The notes beneath the pieces were generated by a model. That model was not told the origin of the DNA and searched no databases. It saw only the letters and a list, made by a program, of their open reading frames with translations. From Pseudomonas bharatica CSV86 (GTDB lineage Bacteria; Pseudomonadota; Gammaproteobacteria; Pseudomonadales; Pseudomonadaceae), in the NCBI RefSeq assembly GCF_000319305.2, contig NZ_AMWJ02000002.1, positions 1,750,001 through 1,814,000 of the forward strand: a stretch of 64,000 bases of DNA. The letters run 5' to 3'. Both the position numbers and the translations under genes were made by a program. Of the stretch, positions 26,414 through 35,093 are shown piece after piece; position 1 is the first letter of the stretch; each line of letters starts with the position of its first letter.

Positions 26414-29055
26414 AGCGGCAAGGCGATCACGAAGCGCGCGCCATGGGCACCGTTATCGACACTCAGGCTGCCGCCCATGCTCTCGACGATGCGGTAGCTC
26501 ACCGATAACCCCAGGCCGGTGCCGACCCCGACGGGCTTGGTGGTAAAGAACGGTTCGAAAATGCGCTCCAGCAGACGCGGCTCGATACCGCCACCGCTGT
26601 CTTCGACGAACAGGCGCAGCCACTGCCCGTCGCGCTCGCCCAGCAGCGAAATCCATGCCTGCGCGGGTTTCTTCTCCAGCAGCACATCGCGCGCATTGAC
26701 CATCAGATTGATCAGCACCTGTTCGAGCTGGTCCTGATGGCCGTGCACCTGGCCCTCCAGAGGATCGCCAAGACGCACGTCGATGCCCTTGCCGGCCAGG
26801 CCGTCGGCCAGCAACGAGAGCGCCCCTTCCACCGCCAGCCAGGGCTCGAACAGTGACTGCTCGATCTCCGAACGCCGGCCGAACACGCGCATGTGATCGA
26901 CCACCCTGGAGGCCCGTACCACCTGGGCGTCGATGCGCTTGAGTTTTTCCTGCAGGTACTCGACGTCCAGGTCGCCGTTTTCCATGCGCTTGAGCGCATT
27001 GACCACGGCCATGCGCATGACATTGAGCGGCTGATTGATCTCATGGGCCAGGCCTGTGGACATCTCGCCCAGGGTCGCCATCTTGGCGCTCTGCAATACC
27101 AGTTGCCGGGCACGCCGGACCTCGGTGTTGTCGCGGCCCACCGCCTGGATCTCCAGCAGTCGCCCCTGCTCGTCGAACAGGCCGCGGTCGGACCAGATCC
27201 ACCAGGCATGCTGGCGCCCCGGCAGTTGCAGGCAGACCTCGTCGCTGCTCACCGGCGCCTGCGGGCTGAGCGCAGCGATACGCTGCACGAACAGCTCGCG
27301 CTGCTGTGCCGACATCCAGTCGCCGAGATTCATCCCCGGCAGCCGGGCCGGGGTGCATTCCAGGTAATCGGCCAGCGGCTGGTTGCCGTATAGCAGTTCC
27401 AGGTCGGGTCGATAGCGGCAGATCATCGCCGGCGAGTCCTCCACCAGCACCCGGTAGCGCTCCTCGCTCTGGCGTATGCGCTCCTGGGCCAGGGTAGCCT
27501 CGGTGACATCCAGCCACAGGCCCACCGCCTCTACCGGCAGGCCCAGGTCATTGCGTAGCAGGCGCGCCTCGTCGAGCACCCAATGCCAGCCACCGTCGCG
27601 GTCGCGCAGACGGTAACGGCTGCGCACCTGCCCCTCGCGCAGCAGGGTGCGGGTGCGCTCCAGCCACAGTGGCTGGTCGTCCGGGTGCACCCATTGCGCC
27701 GGCTGCAGGCGCTCGTCCGGCGCAGTGCGCCATCCGAGCAAGGGTTGCAGGCTGGCGCTGAAGAATTCCGCGAGCAGGGCCCCGTCTTCGTAGCGCTGGA
27801 TATAGATCACCGCCGGCGAACTGGCGATCAGGTTTTCCAGGCGCGCCTGGGCGGCGCTGGCCTGCTGCTCCTGCTGCTTGATGTCGCTGATGTCGAGCAT
27901 GAAGCCGTGCAGGCGCCGGTTATCACCCTGGCCGGTGATCTCGCCGCACAGGCGGTACCAGCGCCCCGTTTCGCCGAGCAGGCGCAGGCACAGTTGCAGG
28001 CTGTCGCCCTGGCGTTGCAGGGCGCTGAAGGCCAGCAGCGTCGCTTCACGGTCGGCAGGATGGACCAGGGCCAGCCAGTCGGCCAGGCTGATCCTTAACG
28101 GCACGCCAAAACCGGCTGCCAGGCCCGGCGCCAGGTGCAGGGTCGAGTCCTGCGGCGTCCATTCCCACCAGCCGGCGCCGAGCAGGCCCTGGACGGTGTC
28201 CAGGCGCTGCTGGCTGGCGTGCAGGCGATCACCGGCAAGGCGTGCCAGCAGCGGTTCGAGCAGCGCGTCGGCAAGCAGCAACGCATCGTCGTCCAGGCGC
28301 TGGCCACCGGCGTCCTCGCAGAGCAGCCAGGCGCGCACTTGATGTTGTTGGGTATGGGGCATCAGGTAGAACGGCAGTTGCAGCGCCTGCAATGCCGGCT
28401 GGCCGGCACTGTGGGAGAGATGTGCAGCAGGAAGCGCGTCGAGCAGCGGGCTCAGGCGCGATTCATTCAAAGGCAATCCGCCTCCGCTGTGGACGAACGA
28501 CGTCCAGCCGTTGCCGCTCGGCAGCAGGATCACCGCCCAACTCGCCCGCCAGTGCCAGGCCAGGCGTTGCAACTGCTCAGCGGCCTCTTCGGTCAGCCGT
28601 TGCAGGCTGCAATCACGCAGGGCCGCAGCGATCGCCCCGGCCAGCAGTTGCTGCTGACGCGCTTCGGCGCCCTGGCGCTGTTGCTGGATCAGGTCGCCGA
28701 TATCGAACAGTTGCAGCAACCAGCCATCGGCCTGGGCCAGCAGCCAGCCGCGGGTGTGCAGGCTATGCCCGGCAGCGGTGCGCAAGTCCAGGTCCAGCGG
28801 GTGCGCCTGCCAATCCGCCGGTTCGCCCTCAAGGGCCAGCAGGCTCTGCGGCTGCACGTAATCACGCAAATGGGCCGGCGACTGTGCGGGCAGTGCCAGG
28901 GCCGTGCGCAACGGGCCGCCCTGGCGCAATACCCGGCCTTGGACGTCCAGCCAGAGTTGCAGGCCGACGGCCGGTGGGCTCAAGGCCTGCGACCAGTCCC
29001 CGGTATCGCCGGCGCGGGTCCGCCAACGGTCGAACAGCCCCGGGCCGCCGTTCAA
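26398..29055 (-). CDS. pprA: Sensor histidine kinase PprA
   Basis: 885-aa cytoplasmic hybrid-free kinase; no membrane spans. A GAF-like region at about 120-280 and three PAS domains (about 285-395, 405-525, 530-650) precede HisKA (GLAHEINQPLNVMRMAVVNA, phospho-His) and HATPase (INLMVNARDVLL, FVEDSGGG, FFTTKPVGVGTGLGLS). The start is a TTG at 29055 that overlaps the tadF stop (TTGA), so translation is probably coupled; an internal start cannot be excluded. Partner of PprB, which controls Tad/Flp genes in P. aeruginosa. Confidence 0.88.
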   Translation of the reverse strand: MNGGPGLFDRWRTRAGDTGDWSQALSPPAVGLQLWLDVQGRVLRQGGPLRTALALPAQSPAHLRDYVQPQSLLALEGEPADWQAHPLDLDLRTAAGHSLHTRGWLLAQADGWLLQLFDIGDLIQQQRQGAEARQQQLLAGAIAAALRDCSLQRLTEEAAEQLQRLAWHWRASWAVILLPSGNGWTSFVHSGGGLPLNESRLSPLLDALPAAHLSHSAGQPALQALQLPFYLMPHTQQHQVRAWLLCEDAGGQRLDDDALLLADALLEPLLARLAGDRLHASQQRLDTVQGLLGAGWWEWTPQDSTLHLAPGLAAGFGVPLRISLADWLALVHPADREATLLAFSALQRQGDSLQLCLRLLGETGRWYRLCGEITGQGDNRRLHGFMLDISDIKQQEQQASAAQARLENLIASSPAVIYIQRYEDGALLAEFFSASLQPLLGWRTAPDERLQPAQWVHPDDQPLWLERTRTLLREGQVRSRYRLRDRDGGWHWVLDEARLLRNDLGLPVEAVGLWLDVTEATLAQERIRQSEERYRVLVEDSPAMICRYRPDLELLYGNQPLADYLECTPARLPGMNLGDWMSAQQRELFVQRIAALSPQAPVSSDEVCLQLPGRQHAWWIWSDRGLFDEQGRLLEIQAVGRDNTEVRRARQLVLQSAKMATLGEMSTGLAHEINQPLNVMRMAVVNALKRMENGDLDVEYLQEKLKRIDAQVVRASRVVDHMRVFGRRSEIEQSLFEPWLAVEGALSLLADGLAGKGIDVRLGDPLEGQVHGHQDQLEQVLINLMVNARDVLLEKKPAQAWISLLGERDGQWLRLFVEDSGGGIEPRLLERIFEPFFTTKPVGVGTGLGLSVSYRIVESMGGSLSVDNGAHGARFVIALPLHSTN

Positions 29056-29495
29056 AGCTGCAAGCTCGCTTGCGAGGTCAGGGTCGCCGGCAAGCGCGGC
29101 ACCTCGCCGATACCCGGCAACACCAGGATCGGCAAGGTCGAGGCCAGCTTGGCCTTGCTGTAGTGCACGCTGACCGTCAGCAAGCGGCTGCCGCTAAGAG
29201 TCACCGTGGCGTCCGTGGCGAACTGGAAGCCCAGCGAACCCGGCAACCACGCCAGTTGCTGTTCCAGGGTCTGTTTGGCCAGTGCGTTGACGTCGGTGGC
29301 ATAGGTGGCGCTGGCCGGGTCCAGGGCCACGCACCGGCGTACCGCCTCGCTGCTGGCCTGGTTGAACGACTGCACCATCAGCATCGGCAGGCTGTAGCTG
29401 AGCAACCCATAGAACACTGCGAAAAACATCAGAAACACGATGGCGAACTCGATGGCCACCGCACCTTTTTGCCGTCCAGCGAGGCTTGCTTTCAT
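29052..29495 (-). CDS. tadF: TadE/TadF-like minor pseudopilin
   Basis: 147 aa. N-terminal MKASLAGRQKGAVAIEFAIV has the prepilin-like cleavage context (KG-AVAIEFA) and one membrane helix to about residue 40. The periplasmic part ends TLTSQASLQL. A minor pilin of the Flp/Tad system, likely processed by FppA encoded divergently 76 nt away. Shares its 3' end with the pprA start. Confidence 0.84.
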   Translation of the reverse strand: MKASLAGRQKGAVAIEFAIVFLMFFAVFYGLLSYSLPMLMVQSFNQASSEAVRRCVALDPASATYATDVNALAKQTLEQQLAWLPGSLGFQFATDATVTLSGSRLLTVSVHYSKAKLASTLPILVLPGIGEVPRLPATLTSQASLQL

Positions 29496-29571
29496 GATCG
29501 CGTCTACCCTGACAGAGACACCTCTACTGACAAATATAGAATCAATCAGACCAAGGGATGGCGATTCGCCA

Positions 29572-30042
29572 ATGCAAAGTCTCGTCCTGCTGTTGTGGCT
29601 TGCCCTCTGTGCCGAACAGGATGTCCGTGAACGGCAGATCGCCAACACCCTGACCCTCGGCGCCGCCACCTTCGCCCTCGTCTACCTGTTCTTCACCGGC
29701 CATACCTGGATCGGCGCCGAACCCGCCGATGCCGCCCTGGCCCTGGCCCTGGTGATGGTGTTAACCCTTCCGGGCTATATCCTTGGTCGGCTCGGGGCCG
29801 GCGATGTGAAGCTGCTCGGGGCCCTGGCCCTGGCAACCGACCAGTGGTATCTGCTGGGTACGTTCATCGGTGCCGGCGTCACGGTGCTTGCTTGGCTGCT
29901 GGGGCGACGCTGGGTGTGGTCCCTGCTCAATCAAAAGCTTAAGAAGCGCCTGCGTGAACTCCAGGAGGAGATGTCAAAAAAACAGCCCTTCGCGCCGTTC
30001 CTGTTTACTGGCTTTTTGCTCGCACTTTTATGGATCCATTAG
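29572..30042 (+). CDS. fppA: Type IVb prepilin peptidase FppA
   Basis: 156 aa, the short CpaA/TadV/FppA form of aspartic prepilin peptidase without the N-methylation domain. About four to five membrane spans. Catalytic Asp pair: AEQDVRERQIAN near residue 17 and GRLGAGDVKLLGA near 78. Cleaves and matures Flp-type pilins. Start ATG 29572; no strong ribosome site is seen, but alternatives would cut the first span. Confidence 0.87.
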   Translation: MQSLVLLLWLALCAEQDVRERQIANTLTLGAATFALVYLFFTGHTWIGAEPADAALALALVMVLTLPGYILGRLGAGDVKLLGALALATDQWYLLGTFIGAGVTVLAWLLGRRWVWSLLNQKLKKRLRELQEEMSKKQPFAPFLFTGFLLALLWIH

Positions 30043-30177
30043 TCGCCTGGGCCCTCTAACCCGGTGTCACTCCTTGTAAATAATCGAAAGGAGCGACTAC
30101 TTTCTAGTTAGTGCCCCACCGTGACCAGGACCGCTCCTTGGCAGCATTCAGGGAGGGCACTTCAGCATGGAGTCGCG

Positions 30178-30960
30178 ATGCAAATGCCAGCCAGCCAAGT
30201 GAAAGTCCTGGTCGTCGATGACCAGCGCGAGATCGTCGAAGAACTCTGCGAATTCCTAGAAAGCAACGGTTACCGTTGCGTGGCCTGTACCTCAAGCACC
30301 AATGCCATCGAACGCTTCGTCGCTGATCCGACGATAGGCCTGGTGGTGTGTGATCTGAACATGCCCGAGTACGACGGCATCGAACTGGTCAAGGTACTGA
30401 AGAAGAAGGCGGGACAGGAGCGGATCTTCGAGGCAATAATGCTCACCGGTCGTGCTGAAAAGCAGGACGTGATCAAGGCCCTGCGCCAGGGGTTCGCCGA
30501 CTGGTATCAGAAGCCGGTGGACGTGCACGAGTTGCTGGAAGGGATCAAGCGGCAGGAAGCCGAGTTGCTGGCCAGGCAAAAGGATTACCACCAGTTGGGG
30601 CACTTGAACCAGAAGCTGAAGACCCTGTCCGAGTCCATCGAAGGCCTGTACCAGGACCTCGACAAGGCCCGCCCGCATGCCCAGGCAGATGCAGCAAGCA
30701 ACGAGGAAGGCGATGCCGACAGCGACGCCATCCCCACCATCTTCGCCCCGCTATCGCCGCGCCAGCTCGACGTGGCCCGGCTGGTCGGCAAGGGCAAGAC
30801 CAACTACCAGATCGCCTGCGAGCTGGGCATCACGGAGAACACGGTGAAGCTGTATGTCTCCCAGGTACTGCGCCTGACCCATATGCACAACCGCACCCAA
30901 CTGGCATTGGCACTGGCGCCGAGCGGGTCGGCGTTGCGGCAGAGGGTTACCGAGCACTGA
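30178..30960 (+). CDS. pprB: Response regulator PprB
   Basis: 260 aa. Receiver domain (LVVDDQREIVEELCEF; phospho-acceptor Asp59 in VVCDLNMPEYDG) and a LuxR-type HTH at about 195-255 (LSPRQLDVARLVGKGKTNYQ, LGITENTVKLYVSQVL) joined by a helical linker. Start ATG 30178 with GGAG at 30169-30172. In P. aeruginosa PprB activates the tad-rcp-flp genes; the same role is likely here. Confidence 0.9.
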   Translation: MQMPASQVKVLVVDDQREIVEELCEFLESNGYRCVACTSSTNAIERFVADPTIGLVVCDLNMPEYDGIELVKVLKKKAGQERIFEAIMLTGRAEKQDVIKALRQGFADWYQKPVDVHELLEGIKRQEAELLARQKDYHQLGHLNQKLKTLSESIEGLYQDLDKARPHAQADAASNEEGDADSDAIPTIFAPLSPRQLDVARLVGKGKTNYQIACELGITENTVKLYVSQVLRLTHMHNRTQLALALAPSGSALRQRVTEH

Positions 30961-30976
30961 GTGCTGTGATGTGCTT

Positions 30977-31076
30977 GATGGCCTCATCGCTGGCAAGCCA
31001 GCTCCCACAGGTTCAGCACAGGCTTTGAGACTTGTGCAATACCTGTGGGAGCTGGCTTGCCAGCGATGAGGCCATC
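30977..31076. repeat. REP inverted pair acting as bidirectional terminator
   Basis: GATGGCCTCATCGCTGGCAA and a near-perfect inverted copy ending GATGAGGCCATC, about 25 nt apart. It lies between convergent pprB and the DUF3613 gene and would form a long hairpin in RNA from either side. Confidence 0.87.
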
Positions 31077-31090
31077 GAAGCAATGCAAGG

Positions 31091-31372
31091 CTAGTTGCTT
31101 CCTCCGCCTTTCGCCCCGCCACTGTCCATCTTCTCCCACTTGAAGACCTCCGGAATCTCGTACTTATACACCTTCAACCAGCGCGCCATGGTCTCGTCGT
31201 ATTCCCGCGCCGTCTGCTCCTGCGGCTTGTCAGAAGCGTGCAGCCCGCGTGGTTGCAGTTGCAGCCAGGTTTCGGTGGTGAGCTGCGGTTTCGACGACGG
31301 CCCGGGCGGCATGGCACTGGCGAGCAACGGCAGGCTGGCAAGCAAGGTCAGGGTAAGAATACGAGTCTTCAT
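31091..31372 (-). CDS. DUF3613-type small secreted protein of the Tad locus
   Basis: 93 aa. Signal peptide MKTRILTLTLLASLPLLASA; the mature part TTETWLQLQPRGLHASDKPQ followed by EYDETMARWLKVYKYEIPE is the DUF3613 pattern seen in Pseudomonas/Burkholderia tad operons. Start overlaps the tadD stop (ATGA), so it is the last gene of the rcpA-tadZABCD operon. Function unknown. Confidence 0.82.
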   Translation of the reverse strand: MKTRILTLTLLASLPLLASAMPPGPSSKPQLTTETWLQLQPRGLHASDKPQEQTAREYDETMARWLKVYKYEIPEVFKWEKMDSGGAKGGGSN

Positions 31373-32046
31373 GACGGACTCCGGGGCGGCTGCGCGCCGC
31401 CAGGTTTGAGTTGCTCGGCACGGGCCTGGGCCTCGCTGAACTGCGCGGCGCTCAGCCCCAGGCGACTGACCAGGTCGGCGGCCTGCTGCCACTTGTCCTG
31501 GTAAAGCAACAGGGTGACCAGGTTGACCGCCGCGAGACGGTCGTCCTTGAGCTCGATCGCGGTGAGGAATTCGAAACGCGCCTTGTCCAGCTCACCCTGT
31601 TCGAGATAGATCACCCCGAGGTCGTTGCGGATCTTTTCGTCGGTTGGTGCCAGGCGCGCGGCGCGCACCAGGTGCTGGCGGGCCTGGACCTTGTCGCCAC
31701 GGTCCGCTGCCAGTTGCCCCAGGCCATGCTCCGCTTCGGCGCCCATGCAGGTGCCCAGCAAGCCGCGATACAGCGGTTCGGCCTCGCTGCTTCCCAGCAG
31801 CCGCAAGACCTTGGCCTTGCGCACCCGCACCTGGATCAGGTTGTCCTGCATTTCCTCGAGATGGGCCAGGCTGGCATGGGGACGGCCGTCGGCAAGCAGT
31901 TCATCGGCCATGTTCAACCCCAGCTCCTGCGACGAATCGGGGCGGGGGCAGGCGCCAGGCGTGGCCTGCGCCAGCCAGGGCACGCCAGCCTGCCCGGCAC
32001 AACCGCTCAACAACAGCACGCCGACGATCAATCCCGCTATTTTCAT
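31369..32046 (-). CDS. tadD: TadD lipoprotein with TPR repeats
   Basis: 225 aa. Lipobox LLLSGCAG (Cys16). TPR-like helices at about 90-190, for example KIRNDLGVIYLEQGELDKAR. TadD is thought to help assemble or localise the secretin RcpA, like pilotin/PilF proteins. Middle of the tad operon; 14 nt after tadC, overlaps the DUF3613 gene. Confidence 0.87.
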   Translation of the reverse strand: MKIAGLIVGVLLLSGCAGQAGVPWLAQATPGACPRPDSSQELGLNMADELLADGRPHASLAHLEEMQDNLIQVRVRKAKVLRLLGSSEAEPLYRGLLGTCMGAEAEHGLGQLAADRGDKVQARQHLVRAARLAPTDEKIRNDLGVIYLEQGELDKARFEFLTAIELKDDRLAAVNLVTLLLYQDKWQQAADLVSRLGLSAAQFSEAQARAEQLKPGGAQPPRSPS

Positions 32047-32060
32047 GCAGCTCTCCCGGT

Positions 32061-32945
32061 TCAGGAACTGAAGGCCCGGGCCAGGGCGGTAAGCCCGGGG
32101 CCGGCCAGAACGATCAACAAGGCAGGAAACAGGAACACCATCATGACGATGGACATCTTCCCCGACATTCTCGAAATCCTTTCCTGCAGCCGGGTCAGGC
32201 GCCGGTCGTCGAGCAACTGCTTGAGCGCCAGCAGCGACTTCATCGCCCCGCCGCCCTGCACCAGCAGTTGCTGGAGGATCACGCAGGTGTCGCTGAACTC
32301 GTCCACCGACAGCAGCCTGGCCGTCTGCTCCAGCTCCGGCGCCAGGGCCAGGCCGGAGTCGACCCTGACCAGTATCAGCCGCAGCTCTTCGCTGAGTACC
32401 GGCAGCAGTTGCCGGCCTTCGGTACTGAGGATGCGCAGGCTCTGTTCCACGGCAAGGCCCGAGTCGAAGAGGATGCGCAGCAGCGGGATGAAGCTGGAGA
32501 CTTCCTCGGCAATCTGCCGCTGCCGTACCGCCGCCGCCCAGGCGAGGATGCGCTTGGGCAACAGGTAGCCGATGCCCAGGCCGAAGATCGGCAACAGCCA
32601 GGGTGTGTGGCTGGCCGGATAGGCAAGCTGCTGCACCAGCACGGCCGCCAAGGCTGCCACCAGCGGTACGCCGACCTGCAGCGCAGCGTACAGCGAACGC
32701 TGGCGCGAGCGCCGCCAGCCGATACGGTCGAGCAACATGCGCGTTTCGCCATCCAGGCTCAGCGAACGCTGGGCCAGGGCGCTGCTGCCCAGGCGCTGCA
32801 GCCAGCCGTCCTCACGGGCTTGCTCGGCCTGCTTGCCTTGCAGGCGCAGGGCGATCGCACGCTCGCGGCGATGCTGCCGGGCCAGGGTCGTCAGCAGCAG
32901 CACAAAGGTGAGGAAGAACAGCACGGCACTGATCAGCAAGGCCAT
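32061..32945 (-). CDS. tadC: Tad inner-membrane platform protein TadC
   Basis: 294 aa with a T2SSF domain (EVSSFIPLLRILFDSGLAVE and QQLLVQGGGAMKSLLALKQL) and membrane spans at about 2-18, 92-115, 120-140 and near the C-terminus. Forms the inner-membrane platform with TadB. 1-nt gap from tadB. Confidence 0.9.
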   Translation of the reverse strand: MALLISAVLFFLTFVLLLTTLARQHRRERAIALRLQGKQAEQAREDGWLQRLGSSALAQRSLSLDGETRMLLDRIGWRRSRQRSLYAALQVGVPLVAALAAVLVQQLAYPASHTPWLLPIFGLGIGYLLPKRILAWAAAVRQRQIAEEVSSFIPLLRILFDSGLAVEQSLRILSTEGRQLLPVLSEELRLILVRVDSGLALAPELEQTARLLSVDEFSDTCVILQQLLVQGGGAMKSLLALKQLLDDRRLTRLQERISRMSGKMSIVMMVFLFPALLIVLAGPGLTALARAFSS

Positions 32946-32946
32946 T

Positions 32947-33828
32947 TCAGATACTCCGCAACATGCGCCACAGCGCGACGCAGCCCAGCACCTGCAGGAT
33001 GAACGCCGCCAGCAGCATCATCTGCCCACTGTGGTTATTCCACATCGACAGCAGGTAGCCGGGGTTGGCCACCATGAAGTAGCCGACCATGCAGATCGGC
33101 AGCAAGGCCAGGACCATCGCGGTCATCCGCGTCTCGCCGGTCATCGCGCGCAACTGGCGGGCGCCCTGCTCGCGTTCGCGGATCAGCTTGATCAGGTTTT
33201 CCAGCAACTCGCTGGCATTGCCGCCATAGCGGTGGTTGATGCGCAAGCCGAGGGCGAAGACGCGGAATTCGTCCTGGGCATACAGCTCGGCCAGGTCGTG
33301 CAGCGCCTCATCGAGGCTGGCGCCCATCTGCACGTTGCGCTGCACCCGCTGCATCGCGCTTTTCAGGGGGTCGTCGGAAATCTCCACGGCCCCCAGCACT
33401 GCGTCGTTCAAGGTGCGTCCGGCCTTGAGGCTGCGTACCGCGTGGTCCAGCAGGGTCGGCAATTGCTCGATCATCCGCCGCAGCCGCCGGTGATAGCGCC
33501 AGCTCATGTACAGGCGCCACAGCAGCGGGCCAAGCACCAGCATGATCGCCGCCCCCGGCCAGCCCGCCAGACCGCCCGCCAGGACGATCAGCAGCAGCCA
33601 GGCCGCACCCCAGAGCATGAAGCGGTCACCGCGCTGGTCGAAGCCGGCGCGCAACAACAGCAGTTCCAGCGAGCTGCGGGCCGGTTCCTGCAGCGTCGCC
33701 GGCTCGGGCAACTGGCCCAGGCGCTGCAAGGTCCGTTCGGCCGCGGCCTTGCGGGCACCGTGATAGAACAGCCCGACCGACGCCGCGAGCAACGCCAGGC
33801 CGAACAGGCCGAGCACTACCGCGATCAT
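32947..33828 (-). CDS. tadB: Tad inner-membrane platform protein TadB
   Basis: 293 aa, T2SSF family: TLNDAVLGAVEISDDPLKSA, GLRINHRYGGNASELLENLI and LPICMVGYFMVANPGYL. Spans near the N-terminus, 90-115 and 225-285. Overlaps the tadA stop by 4 nt. Confidence 0.9.
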   Translation of the reverse strand: MIAVVLGLFGLALLAASVGLFYHGARKAAAERTLQRLGQLPEPATLQEPARSSLELLLLRAGFDQRGDRFMLWGAAWLLLIVLAGGLAGWPGAAIMLVLGPLLWRLYMSWRYHRRLRRMIEQLPTLLDHAVRSLKAGRTLNDAVLGAVEISDDPLKSAMQRVQRNVQMGASLDEALHDLAELYAQDEFRVFALGLRINHRYGGNASELLENLIKLIREREQGARQLRAMTGETRMTAMVLALLPICMVGYFMVANPGYLLSMWNNHSGQMMLLAAFILQVLGCVALWRMLRSI

Positions 33829-35093
33829 GGCGCCGGCTCCAGGTTGTCCCGGCGCAGCTTGTCACCGGCCGGGTTGACCGCCTCACGCACGAAGCCACCA
33901 CCGCCACGGCGGTCGAAGCGGAACAGGGTATTGGTGACATACACGTCGTCGCGCAGGCCGACGACCTCCAGTACCTCGCTGATGCAACGACGCCCGTCGG
34001 GTAGCCGGGTCAACTGGATTACCACGTCGAGGGCGGCGCAGATCATCTGCCGCAGGGTCTTTTCCGCGACCTGGCGCCCGGTCAGGCCGACCAGGGTTTC
34101 CAGGCGCAGCAGCGCGTCCTGCGCAGTGTTGGCGTGCACGGTGCTCATGGAGCCGTCATGGCCGGTGTTCATGGCGGTCAGTACGTCGATCACCTCGACG
34201 CCGCGAATCTCGCCCAGAAGAATGCGGTCCGGGCGCATGCGCAAGGCATTGCGGATCAGTTCGCTGGCCTTGATTTCGCCATGCCCCTCGGCATTCGGCG
34301 GACGGGTTTCCAGGCGTACCACATGGGGATGATCCAGCTGCAGTTCGGCCACGTCCTCGATGGTCACCAGGCGCTCGCGAGGGCTGATCAACTGGCTGAG
34401 GATGTTCAGCAAGGTGGTCTTGCCGGTGCCGGTGCCGCCGCTGACAAGAATGTTGCAGCGCTGGGCCACTGCATTTTCGAAGAACGTGAGGATCGCCGGG
34501 TCGATGGCGCGGGTCGCCAGCAAGTCGGCGCTCTTGAGCATGTCCTTGCGGAACTTGCGGATCGACAGGCAAGGCCCGTCCAGGGCCACCGGCGGAATGA
34601 TCGCGTTGACCCGGCTGCCATCGGGCATGCGCGCGTCGACCATCGGCGATGATTCATCGAGACGCCGGCCCAGCGGCGCGAGGATGCGCTGCATGACCCG
34701 CTCGACATGGTGCGCATCGATGAAACGCAGGTCGGTTTGGTGCAGCACCCCGGCCCGCTCGACGAACACGCGGAACGGGCCATTGACCAGGATCTCGGTG
34801 ACGCTGCTGTCGCGCAGCAGCACCTCCAGCGGGCCGAAGCCGGTGAGTTCGTCCACCAGTTCCTCGGCCATGCGCTCCATTTCATAGCGCGACAGTGCCA
34901 GGTGCAGCCGCGCGATGTACTCGCCGACCTGCTCGACCACGAACTGCGCCAGGGCCGGCCGCGAACCTTCCAGCAGGTTGCGCCCGGAATCCTCGATGGC
35001 ATCGATGATGTAACGGTGCAAGGCGCGCTTGAGCGCCTGCGGATCGGAGCCAAGGTTATGCCGCGGGCCGCCGAACAGTTCATCGCTGCTCAT
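33825..35093 (-). CDS. tadA: Tad secretion ATPase TadA (CpaF-type)
   Basis: 422-aa hexameric ATPase that powers Flp pilus assembly. Walker A SGGTGTGKTTLLN, Walker B LLGEIRGVEVIDVL, Asp box VTIEDVAELQLDHPHVVRLE and His box MSTVHANTAQDALLRLETLV are intact. Overlaps tadZ by 14 nt. Confidence 0.93.
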   Translation of the reverse strand: MSSDELFGGPRHNLGSDPQALKRALHRYIIDAIEDSGRNLLEGSRPALAQFVVEQVGEYIARLHLALSRYEMERMAEELVDELTGFGPLEVLLRDSSVTEILVNGPFRVFVERAGVLHQTDLRFIDAHHVERVMQRILAPLGRRLDESSPMVDARMPDGSRVNAIIPPVALDGPCLSIRKFRKDMLKSADLLATRAIDPAILTFFENAVAQRCNILVSGGTGTGKTTLLNILSQLISPRERLVTIEDVAELQLDHPHVVRLETRPPNAEGHGEIKASELIRNALRMRPDRILLGEIRGVEVIDVLTAMNTGHDGSMSTVHANTAQDALLRLETLVGLTGRQVAEKTLRQMICAALDVVIQLTRLPDGRRCISEVLEVVGLRDDVYVTNTLFRFDRRGGGGFVREAVNPAGDKLRRDNLEPAP

